Positions 44,600 to 52,239 of a stretch of 64,000 bases of DNA are shown in pieces. The notes under the pieces were generated by a model. It had not been told where the DNA came from and did no database searches. It saw nothing but the letters and a program-made list of their open reading frames with translations. Position numbers and translations under genes: made by a program. Each line of letters starts with the position of its first letter. Position 1 is the first letter of the stretch. Source of the stretch: JAVBJV01 sp031555315 (GTDB taxonomy: Bacteria; Pseudomonadota; Alphaproteobacteria; Acetobacterales; Acetobacteraceae); assembly GCA_031555315.1 (NCBI GenBank), contig JAVBUO010000022.1, positions 1 to 64,000 of the forward strand, in the 5' to 3' direction.

Positions 44600-45277
44600 A
44601 TGTTTGATTCCGATATGTTACCTGCCCCCCCGCACGCTTTGACGGGCCGGACCGATCTGTGGGCCGACAGCCTGCTCAAGGACCACGCGTTTCTGCGCCT
44701 TGTATGGCGCAACTTTCATACCGTGGAGCCCGGGCGCCTCTATCGCTCCAACCACCCTCTTCCCTGGCAGCTCGCCCGGACGGCGCGCCGTTACGGGCTG
44801 AAAACCGTCATCAACCTGCGCGGCAAACGCAACTGTGGATCCGACAGGCTGTCGCGCGAGGCCGTGCGGCAGCTGGGGCTGGTCCAGTTCGATCATAAAC
44901 TGGAAAGCCGCGGCGCGCCGACCGCCGAAGGCATCCAGGGACTGGCGGACATCTACCGCTCGATGGCCTATCCCGCGCTGATCCACTGCAAGGCGGGCGC
45001 GGATCGCGCCGGGCTTGCCGCCGCGCTGTATATAATCCTGCACGGCGGTGACAGTATGGCGGCGCTGCGCCAGCTCAACTGGCGCTATCTGCACTTTCCG
45101 CGCAGTCATACCGGCATTCTGGACGCCTTCTTCCTGCGCTACCGCGCCGAGGCCGAAGGGCGGCTGCCGTTCCTCGACTGGGTACACACCGAGTACGACC
45201 CGGCAAAGCTGCACGCCGACTTTCGCGCCAATGGACTGTCGGCATTTTTCGTCGACCGCATTCTGCACCGCGAATAA
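44600..45277 (+). CDS. Tyrosine-phosphatase-like protein
   Basis: The protein has 225 residues. The active-site loop HCKAGADRAG (C-x5-R) and upstream KTVINLRGKRN match the dual-specificity/PTP family, with a general-acid candidate Asp earlier. Such proteins occur in alphaproteobacteria as predicted phosphatases of unknown substrate. The gene is alone on its strand, and the frame continues to look like coding sequence beyond its TAA. Confidence 0.85.
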   Translation: MFDSDMLPAPPHALTGRTDLWADSLLKDHAFLRLVWRNFHTVEPGRLYRSNHPLPWQLARTARRYGLKTVINLRGKRNCGSDRLSREAVRQLGLVQFDHKLESRGAPTAEGIQGLADIYRSMAYPALIHCKAGADRAGLAAALYIILHGGDSMAALRQLNWRYLHFPRSHTGILDAFFLRYRAEAEGRLPFLDWVHTEYDPAKLHADFRANGLSAFFVDRILHRE

Positions 45278-45424
45278 GACGGCGCCATTTTCTCGTGCCG
45301 CCACGGTAAACACGGTGCACCGGGTGCTGTCGTCCCTGGGCCAAGCCTGCGCGACATCGACGAACTGGTGCGCCTGATGCGCAGATTTGCCGACGCGCTG
45401 AAAGAAGACAAACCAGTCGCCTGA
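45278..45424 (+). other. In-frame coding-like sequence after the phosphatase gene
   Basis: After the TAA at 45275 the same frame stays open for 48 codons to TGA at 45422, including APGAVVPGPSLRDIDELVRL and RRFADALKED. The amphipathic end looks like a real protein tail. It may be a remnant fused by mutation, or chance. No ATG begins it. Confidence 0.3.
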
Positions 45425-45427
45425 GGC

Positions 45428-45895
45428 TCAGCCGGCGCGCGAAACGTCGATCCGTCTGCCATCGATGTCGAGATGCCGGCAGATCGCCGCCATCGGACCG
45501 CCGTACGTGCATTCGGCCAGAACCGCCAGCGCGTCGGGATACTTGCCCACCAGCATCCGCGACAGCCGCCGGGCGTCTTCGTGCGTCGTCGCCCAGTGAT
45601 TGGCGAACAGAAGGTTCCAGACACCGTCAGGTATTTCCCTTCTGGCATCGGAAACGGACGCGATATTCCAGACATGGATGTCCGACAGGATGGCCGCCCC
45701 CCAAAACCCCGCCACTGTCAGATGGGTCACTCCCGACAACTGCACGACGGTGCTGCCGCCCGATACTTTCCTGATCGTCATACGCAACGATCGCCGGCCG
45801 TTCGAGAATTCGAACTCTTCCAGCATGCCGTCGTGAATCCCCACGCCGCCCAGCCGCCCGTCTTCGTCGATACGGCAGGTTTTCCGCTGGTTCAT
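45428..45895 (-). CDS. Hypothetical protein, 155 residues
   Basis: I do not recognise the family. The protein begins MNQRKTCRIDEDGRLGGVGI and ends with CRHLDIDGRRIDVSRAG. It contains LRMTIRKVSGGSTVVQLSGV and VWNLLFANHWATTHEDARRL. It has no signal or membrane segment. It starts nine bases after the stop of the ABC exporter gene, suggesting one transcript. Confidence 0.6.
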   Translation of the reverse strand: MNQRKTCRIDEDGRLGGVGIHDGMLEEFEFSNGRRSLRMTIRKVSGGSTVVQLSGVTHLTVAGFWGAAILSDIHVWNIASVSDARREIPDGVWNLLFANHWATTHEDARRLSRMLVGKYPDALAVLAECTYGGPMAAICRHLDIDGRRIDVSRAG

Positions 45896-45904
45896 CCTGG
45901 CGCG

Positions 45905-47656
45905 TTAATCCGCAAACGCCTGCATGCGCACCAGTCGCGCATACAACCCGTCCTGCGCGATCAGTTCGGCATGCGTACCCTGTTCCACCATGCGGCCATT
46001 TTCCATCGCAACGATCAGGTCGGCCTCGCGCACCGTGGCCAGACGATGCGCGACCACCAGCGTGGTGCGCCCGGCGCGCAGGGTCGTCAGCGCCTCCTGA
46101 ATCGCCGCCTCGCTCTCGGCATCCAGCGCACTGGTCGCCTCGTCGAGCAACAGGATGCGCGGGTTGCGCAGCAGCGCGCGGGCCAGCGCAACGCGCTGAC
46201 GCTGCCCGCCCGACAGGCCTTGCCCCGCGGTACCCACCCGGGTCTCTGCGCCCTGCGGCAGGGTCGACACGAAATCCCATGCCGCCGCCGCCCGCAACGC
46301 GGCCTCGATCTCGGCCGCGCCGGCACCGGGCCGGCCCATCGCGACGTTCGCCGCCACCGTGTCGTCGAACAACAGCGGGTCCTGCGCGACATAGGCGACC
46401 GCATCGCGCAGCGACACCTTGGTCGCCGTACGCACATCCTGCCCGTCGATCAGCACCGCGCCGTCGCTGACATCGTGCAGACGCGGCACCAGCGTCAACG
46501 CCGTGGATTTCCCCGCCCCCGACGCCCCGACCAGCGCCACCGTCCGCCCCGGCTCGGCAACGAAGCTCAGCCCGTCCAACCCGACCCGCCCATCCGCGTA
46601 CACGAACCGCACCTTGCGGAATTCCACCCGCCCGTTGCCGGCTGTCAGATCCTGTGCGCCCGGCGCATCGACAATGCGCGGCGCTTCGTCGAGCACGCTG
46701 AACACGCGCGTCAGCCCGGCCAGCCCTTCCTGCAGCGCCGCATTCAGCGAGCCCAGCGCGCGCACCGGCTGTCCGGCCAGCAGCAGCGCGGCGACGAAGC
46801 CGGTGAAATTACCGACCGTCCCCTCGCCGAACGAAGCGCGCCACCCGGCAAAACCGATCACCACCGCCACCGCCGTGCCGCCCAGCACCTCGAGCGCCGC
46901 GGTCAGCATCGCGCGATTGCGCACCATGCGCATCAGCGTCCTGTAAAGTTCGGCGAACACCGTCGTCGCACGCCGGGTTTCGGTTTCTTCCAGCCGGTAG
47001 GCGCGCACGGTGCGCGCCTGCGCAAAACTCTGGGTCAGCAGCGTGGCGGCGCTGCCCATCGTCATCTGCATGTTGCCCGAGGCACGGCGAATGCGCCGGC
47101 CCGCCTGCATCACCGGCAGCACCGCCAGCGGATACAAAAGCGCCGCGATCAGCGACAGTTTCCAGTCCAGCCACAGCATCGAACCGATCAACCCGATGAT
47201 CGTCAGCCCATCGGACACCGCCCCCACCGCCCGCATCAGCGCCTCGCGCACCGTCGCCGCATCGACGGTGAACCGCGACGACAGGGCGGCCGGCGCCTCG
47301 CGTTCAACCCGCGACAGGTCGGCCTGGGTCAGGTGTTCGAACATGCCGGTCTGCAGGCCGCGGATCACCTTCAGCACCACGGATTGCAGCATGACATCCT
47401 TACCGTACTGGCTGGCGGCCTTCAGCAGGGTGACCAGCACGATCAGCACCGGGATCTGGTACAGGATCCGTGGATCCTTGGCGGCGAACATGTTGAAGGC
47501 GTGATCGATCACCACCGGATACAGCGCCGTGGCCCCGGCCGCCGCCGCCGTGCACAGCAGCACCAGCAGCAGCCGGATGCGATACTGAACGATGAATCCA
47601 TCCCACAAACGCCGCAGCAATGCGTAAGTCGTCGGCTGTAATACAGGAGCAGTCAT
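45905..47656 (-). CDS. ABC exporter, MsbA-like half transporter
   Basis: The protein has 583 residues. The membrane domain has about six helices (for example IRLLLVLLCTAAAAGATALY near residue 28). The ATPase domain carries Walker A GASGAGKST, signature LSGGQRQRV, Walker B ILLLDEATSALD and the switch in LVVAHRLAT. It is a homodimer-type exporter, perhaps of lipids or lipid A. The ATG at 47656 is followed in frame; a longer in-frame reading runs through the cca gene and was rejected. It lies 13 bases after cca. Confidence 0.92.
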   Translation of the reverse strand: MTAPVLQPTTYALLRRLWDGFIVQYRIRLLLVLLCTAAAAGATALYPVVIDHAFNMFAAKDPRILYQIPVLIVLVTLLKAASQYGKDVMLQSVVLKVIRGLQTGMFEHLTQADLSRVEREAPAALSSRFTVDAATVREALMRAVGAVSDGLTIIGLIGSMLWLDWKLSLIAALLYPLAVLPVMQAGRRIRRASGNMQMTMGSAATLLTQSFAQARTVRAYRLEETETRRATTVFAELYRTLMRMVRNRAMLTAALEVLGGTAVAVVIGFAGWRASFGEGTVGNFTGFVAALLLAGQPVRALGSLNAALQEGLAGLTRVFSVLDEAPRIVDAPGAQDLTAGNGRVEFRKVRFVYADGRVGLDGLSFVAEPGRTVALVGASGAGKSTALTLVPRLHDVSDGAVLIDGQDVRTATKVSLRDAVAYVAQDPLLFDDTVAANVAMGRPGAGAAEIEAALRAAAAWDFVSTLPQGAETRVGTAGQGLSGGQRQRVALARALLRNPRILLLDEATSALDAESEAAIQEALTTLRAGRTTLVVAHRLATVREADLIVAMENGRMVEQGTHAELIAQDGLYARLVRMQAFAD

Positions 47657-47669
47657 GACTTGGCGTGTA

Positions 47670-48884
47670 TCAGTTGCGAAGAAATCGCACCAGATCCGCG
47701 CGCAATTCTTCGGCCGACGCGACAAAATTGCCATCCCGCCACTGCGCCTCGACCTGCGCCAGCACGCGCCCGACCTCTGGCCCCGGCTGCCCCCCCAGCG
47801 CCAGCACGTCGCGCCCTTCCAGCGGAAAAACCGGTACCTGGGCGACCGCGATCGCGGCACGCAGCGCATCCCAGTCGCCGTCCTCGCCCCGCGCCTGCGC
47901 CAGCCAGGTCCGTGCACCCAGGTCCGGGCGCGGGTCGTGCCGCCCACCGTCGCTTTGCGCATACAGCGCCTGGCGGATCGTCCGCGGATCTATCTGCGGG
48001 ATCTCGCCCCGGCACATGCCCGCCAGACGCCCGGCCTCGGCGCGCGACATCCGCCAGCGCGCCGCCAGGGCTTCGATATCGGTACCCGCGCGCAACAACG
48101 CCGCCAGCCGCAGCAATGCGCATACCGGCGCCCCCAGCACGACCAGCCGTTCGAAACAGGCCAGCGGCCCGGCCTCGGGCAAGATCGCGTCCAGCACGCC
48201 GGTCTCGCGCATCAGCCGCACCGCGGCGCGCGGATCGGGCGCGGCGAGGATACGCTTCACCTCGCTCCACACCCGCTCGGCGGACAGGTGCCGCAAACCT
48301 GCCAGCCCCCCGCGGATAGCGGTCATGGCTTCGGCATCCGGCGTGCCGTGCGCGTAGCGCGCATGAAAACGGAAAAACCGCAGGATGCGCAGATAATCCT
48401 CGGCGATACGCACCGACGCCTGCCCGACGAAGCGCACCCGCCCGGCGCGCAGATCCTCGGCACCGCCGAACCAGTCGTACACACCGCCGTCGCGGTCCAT
48501 CGACATCGCATTGATCGTGAAGTCGCGCCGTTCGGCATCCTCGCGCCAGTCGGTGCTGAAGGCGACGGTGGCGCGCCGCCCGTCGGTCGCCACATCGCGG
48601 CGCAGCGTCGTCACCTCGAACCCGCGACCGGCGGAGATCGCCGTCACCGTGCCGTGGCCGATCCCGGTCGGCGCCGATTTCAGCCCCGCCGTGCGCAGCG
48701 CCGCGATCACGTCCTCGGGCAGGCGCGGCGTCGCCAGATCGACGTCGGCCACCGCCTGCCCGGCCAGCGCATCGCGCACCGCGCCACCGACGATGCGCGC
48801 CTCGGGCAGCGCCGCCATCACCGCCTGCAATGCCGGATCGCGCAGGAAATCCGGTGCGGGGATGCGAAAGGTCGGCTGGATCAT
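47670..48884 (-). CDS. cca: CCA-adding / tRNA nucleotidyltransferase-family enzyme
   Basis: The protein has 404 residues. The class II nucleotidyltransferase motif IVGGAVRDALAGQAVADVDLA carries the catalytic D-x-D, followed by the ATP/CTP site RRDFTINAMSMD. The C-terminal part is helical. It repairs or adds the CCA end of tRNAs; the tRNA-Gln gene in this window lacks an encoded CCA and would need it. It lies in an operon with the small membrane protein, NUDIX and DUF1285 genes. Confidence 0.93.
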   Translation of the reverse strand: MIQPTFRIPAPDFLRDPALQAVMAALPEARIVGGAVRDALAGQAVADVDLATPRLPEDVIAALRTAGLKSAPTGIGHGTVTAISAGRGFEVTTLRRDVATDGRRATVAFSTDWREDAERRDFTINAMSMDRDGGVYDWFGGAEDLRAGRVRFVGQASVRIAEDYLRILRFFRFHARYAHGTPDAEAMTAIRGGLAGLRHLSAERVWSEVKRILAAPDPRAAVRLMRETGVLDAILPEAGPLACFERLVVLGAPVCALLRLAALLRAGTDIEALAARWRMSRAEAGRLAGMCRGEIPQIDPRTIRQALYAQSDGGRHDPRPDLGARTWLAQARGEDGDWDALRAAIAVAQVPVFPLEGRDVLALGGQPGPEVGRVLAQVEAQWRDGNFVASAEELRADLVRFLRN

Positions 48885-48894
48885 GCGCCGGCGT

Positions 48895-49131
48895 TCATCG
48901 CGCGCCGGACTGCGCGGGCACCAGAACGCCGTTCTCGATACGGGCGGGAACATAAGACCCGCCGCGCCGGCCGAACCCGTACCACACGGCACAGACCAGA
49001 GAAAGAACCACGACCAGCACGGCCAGAAACAGGAACCGCCGCGCCGGCTCCATGCCTGGATGCAGCGCCCGCCACAGCCAAAAGGCACAACACGCCATCA
49101 ACAGCAGCCAGGCTTCGAACAGGTACGGCAT
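48895..49131 (-). CDS. Small membrane protein, 78 residues
   Basis: The protein has two membrane helices (YLFEAWLLLMACCAFWLW and RRFLFLAVLVVVLSLVCAVW) and a short hydrophilic tail. It resembles DUF6111-type small proteins found beside cca in alphaproteobacteria, by position and layout only. Its ATG overlaps the NUDIX stop by one base (TAATG), so it is translationally coupled. Confidence 0.75.
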   Translation of the reverse strand: MPYLFEAWLLLMACCAFWLWRALHPGMEPARRFLFLAVLVVVLSLVCAVWYGFGRRGGSYVPARIENGVLVPAQSGAR

Positions 49132-49733
49132 TACGACCGGTCGCGTAGCACATTCGCCAGGCCGAGCAAAATGGTCGCGGTCGCCCCCCAGATATGTTGT
49201 GTCGGATGCGGCCAGACCCAGTATTCACGCCGCGCGCCACGGAACATCGCGCTCTCGCGGCGCGGCGCCGCCGGGTCCAGCACGGTGGACAGCGGCAGTT
49301 CGAAAATCTCCTCGACCTCGGCCGGGTTCGGCGCAAGCTCGACATCGGGATCCAGCAGCCCGACCACCGGCGAGACCAGATACCCCGTGCCGGTGATATG
49401 ATCGGGCAGCCGGCCGACCAGTTCCACGGCGGCACGCGGCAGGGAAACCTCTTCCTCGGCCTCGCGCAGGGCCGTGGCTTCGCAGTCGGCGTCGCCCGGG
49501 TCCATCCGCCCGCCCGGAAACGCCACCTGTCCGGCATGCGAATTGAGTGTTCGGGTCCGGCGCGTCAGCAGCACGCCCGGCGACGCATGCAGCACGATCG
49601 GCACCAGCACCGCGGCCGGGATCAGTACCGGCGCGTCGCCTGCGTAGGTGTCCAGATCCGGCGCATTGCCCGGCATGGCGATCACCCGTGCCGACGCCTT
49701 GGCCAGTTGCGCGCGCAACTGTTCGGGGGTCAT
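49131..49733 (-). CDS. NUDIX hydrolase, CoA pyrophosphatase type
   Basis: The protein has 200 residues. The Nudix box is GGRMDPGDADCEATALREAE then EEVSL, preceded by SHAGQVAFPGGR, the pattern of the CoA/short-chain acyl-CoA diphosphatases (NudL group). It probably hydrolyses CoA-type or related nucleotide diphosphates. The ATG overlaps the DUF1285 stop by four bases. Confidence 0.9.
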   Translation of the reverse strand: MTPEQLRAQLAKASARVIAMPGNAPDLDTYAGDAPVLIPAAVLVPIVLHASPGVLLTRRTRTLNSHAGQVAFPGGRMDPGDADCEATALREAEEEVSLPRAAVELVGRLPDHITGTGYLVSPVVGLLDPDVELAPNPAEVEEIFELPLSTVLDPAAPRRESAMFRGARREYWVWPHPTQHIWGATATILLGLANVLRDRS

Positions 49734-50296
49734 GCGCCGGTTTCCCCGAGCGGAAAGAACGCACCGTTGCTCCACACACCGATGATCGCCACGCCGTCGA
49801 TCGCATCCGGCACGCCCAACGCCACCAGTTCGTAATAGACCGCGCGGCTGATCCGCGCCTCGAGCCCCGGACGCACCGTCACGTACAGCGCCGGCGCGAC
49901 ATCGGGGCCGGCCTGTTCCCTGCGGATCGGATGATCCGGTCCGGCTTCGAAAATATCGTCGCAATTGGTGCGGAAACTGAGCACCTGATCGTGCCCGACG
50001 CCGCGCCAGTGCATCTCGACGGCCAGAAACGGCGCATCCTCGACGACGATGCGCCCGCGTTCCGCAGGTGTTTCCAGCACGTAACCGCCATCGGCCTCGC
50101 GTTTTAGTACGGATGCGAACAGACAGACCAGTTCCTTACGGCCGATCGGCGAACCCTGATACAGCCAGGTTCCGTCGCGGCGGATGACGAACGGCATATC
50201 GCCACAATCCACACGCCGCGGCGCCGGCTTAGCCGCCGTGCGCATACTTGATACCGGATTGTCGCGATGGTCATGCATTTGTCCCATGCTTGTCAC
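49730..50296 (-). CDS. DUF1285 family protein
   Basis: The protein has 188 residues. Conserved elements are FVIRRDGTWLYQGSPIGRKE, near residues 36-55, and the block VEDAPFLAVEMHW, which fits DUF1285. The function is not known. The first ATG at 50296 is used; ATG codons shortly inside could also serve. It is the first gene of the operon with NUDIX and cca. Confidence 0.82.
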   Translation of the reverse strand: MTSMGQMHDHRDNPVSSMRTAAKPAPRRVDCGDMPFVIRRDGTWLYQGSPIGRKELVCLFASVLKREADGGYVLETPAERGRIVVEDAPFLAVEMHWRGVGHDQVLSFRTNCDDIFEAGPDHPIRREQAGPDVAPALYVTVRPGLEARISRAVYYELVALGVPDAIDGVAIIGVWSNGAFFPLGETGA

Positions 50297-50407
50297 CTTC
50301 CATCCTGTATTCCCGGCGATGCTGTGTTACACGCTATCGGTCATTACCAACCAGATATAGGGTGCCGGTCCAGCCCTGTTGAGGCCCCAGACGGAGTTTC
50401 TTGTCCC

Positions 50408-51397
50408 ATGCTGCTGTCCGAAACCGACGCGATCACTGTTGCCGACCGCCTGAAAGAGCGGATTGCAGCCGTCAGGGGCGCCGTCGGCCAGGTCATCTTC
50501 GGGCAGCAGCAGGTGGTCGACGAAACCCTGATCGCCCTGCTGTCGGGCGGGCATGCACTGCTGGTCGGCGTGCCTGGCCTCGGCAAGACCAAACTGGTCG
50601 AAACCCTGGGGATCGTACTGGGGCTGAGCACCAAACGCGTACAGTTCACCCCCGACCTGATGCCGGCCGACATCGTCGGCTCCGACGTGCTCGAGGAAGG
50701 GGCGGACGGCAAGCGTTCGTTCCGCTTCATTCCCGGCCCGGTGTTCGGGCAGTTGCTGATGGCCGACGAGATCAACCGCGCCAGCCCGCGCACCCAGTCG
50801 GCGCTGCTGCAGGCCATGCAGGAAGGTCATGTTACCGTCGGCGGCACCCGGTACGCATTGCCGCAACCGTTCCACGTGCTCGCCACCCAGAACCCGCTCG
50901 AACAGGAGGGCACGTATCCGCTGCCCGAAGCGCAGCTCGACCGGTTTCTGCTCGAAGTCACCATCACCTACCCCAATCCGGACGCCGAGCGCGCCATGTT
51001 GCTGGCCACCACCGGCGCCAGCGAAACCGTGCCGCAGCCCACCATCACCGCGCAGGATCTGGCCGACACCCAAAAACTGGTCCGCGCGCTGCCGGTGGGG
51101 GAAAGCGTTCTGGAAGCCATCCTCAATCTGGTGCGCAGCGGCCGTCCCGAAAGCAGCGACATCGAAACCGTGCGCCGCCACGTCGCCTGGGGGCCGGGGC
51201 CGCGCGCCGCACAGGCGCTGATGCTCGCCACACGGGCCCGCGCGCTGCTCGACGGACGCCTCGCCCCTTCGGTCGACGACGTCGCGGCGCTCGCCCATCC
51301 GGTGCTGCGCCATCGCATGGCGCTGGGATTTTCGGCGCGCGCCGAAGGGATCGCATTGTCCGGCGTGATCGACGATCTGATCAGCCGCCTGGGATGA
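50408..51397 (+). CDS. MoxR-family AAA+ ATPase
   Basis: The protein has 329 residues. Walker A GVPGLGKTK, Walker B LLMADEINRASPRTQ, and the VLATQNPLEQEGTYPLPEAQ segment are typical of MoxR. MoxR ATPases act as chaperones that help assemble von Willebrand-domain complexes. GGAG precedes the ATG at 50408. The DUF58 gene overlaps its stop, and two membrane proteins with von Willebrand-like features follow, so the four genes act as one unit. Confidence 0.95.
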   Translation: MLLSETDAITVADRLKERIAAVRGAVGQVIFGQQQVVDETLIALLSGGHALLVGVPGLGKTKLVETLGIVLGLSTKRVQFTPDLMPADIVGSDVLEEGADGKRSFRFIPGPVFGQLLMADEINRASPRTQSALLQAMQEGHVTVGGTRYALPQPFHVLATQNPLEQEGTYPLPEAQLDRFLLEVTITYPNPDAERAMLLATTGASETVPQPTITAQDLADTQKLVRALPVGESVLEAILNLVRSGRPESSDIETVRRHVAWGPGPRAAQALMLATRARALLDGRLAPSVDDVAALAHPVLRHRMALGFSARAEGIALSGVIDDLISRLG

Positions 51398-52239
51398 CCG
51401 CGGCGCTGCACACCGCCGAACGTCTGGCCGCCCAGCTACCGCCGCTGCTGGCCGCCGCCCTGCGCGTCGCGCACACGATCGCCCAGGGCGTGCATGGGCG
51501 GCGGCGCACCGGGCAGGGCGAAAGCTTTTGGCAGTTCCGCCCGTATCAGACCGGCGACACGCCGAACCGCATCGACTGGCGCCAGACCGCCAAGGGCGAT
51601 CGCGTTCATGTGCGCGAAACCGAATGGGAAGCCGCGCAGACCGTGTATCTGTGGTGCGATCCTTCGTCCTCGATGCGCTGGCGCTCGCGCCTCGCGCCGC
51701 AGGAAAAACGGACACGCGCGCAGATCCTGACGCTGGCGCTGGCCGCGCTGCTGCTGCGCGGCGGCGAGCATGTGCGCCTGCCCGGCACATCGGCGCACGC
51801 CTACACGCACCCGCGGATGCTCGACCACATGGCGCACGTCCTCGACACGCAGGACGATGCCGCGCCGGTTTTCGCCGTACCGCGGCATGCCTGCGTGGTG
51901 ATGATCGGCGACTTTCTCGACCCGGCCGACACCTGGCGCAACGTTTTCACCCACTTCGCCGCGCAATCGGTGCACGGGCATCTGCTGCAGGTGCTCGACC
52001 CGGCCGAGGTCTCGCTGCCCTGGAACGGACATGTGCAGTTCTCGGGCCTGGAAGGCGAAGGCACTTACCGCGCGCCGCGCGTCGACGTGCTGCGCCCCGC
52101 CTATGCCGACGCACTGGCGGCGCACCGCGATGCGCTGCGCAGCATGACGCGCGACATCGGCTGGTCGTTCGCCACACATCAGACCGACCATGCGCCGGAA
52201 ACCGCGCTGCTGGCGCTGTATATGGCCATCGCGGCATGA
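51394..52239 (+). CDS. DUF58 domain protein
   Basis: The protein has 281 residues. The DUF58 core motif is FRPYQTGDTPNRIDWRQTAK. The second half resembles a von Willebrand fold (YLWCDPSSSMRW). It starts with an ATGA overlap with the MoxR stop and overlaps the next gene likewise. DUF58 proteins are the usual second member of MoxR operons; the partner complex is not characterised. Confidence 0.93.
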   Translation: MTAALHTAERLAAQLPPLLAAALRVAHTIAQGVHGRRRTGQGESFWQFRPYQTGDTPNRIDWRQTAKGDRVHVRETEWEAAQTVYLWCDPSSSMRWRSRLAPQEKRTRAQILTLALAALLLRGGEHVRLPGTSAHAYTHPRMLDHMAHVLDTQDDAAPVFAVPRHACVVMIGDFLDPADTWRNVFTHFAAQSVHGHLLQVLDPAEVSLPWNGHVQFSGLEGEGTYRAPRVDVLRPAYADALAAHRDALRSMTRDIGWSFATHQTDHAPETALLALYMAIAA

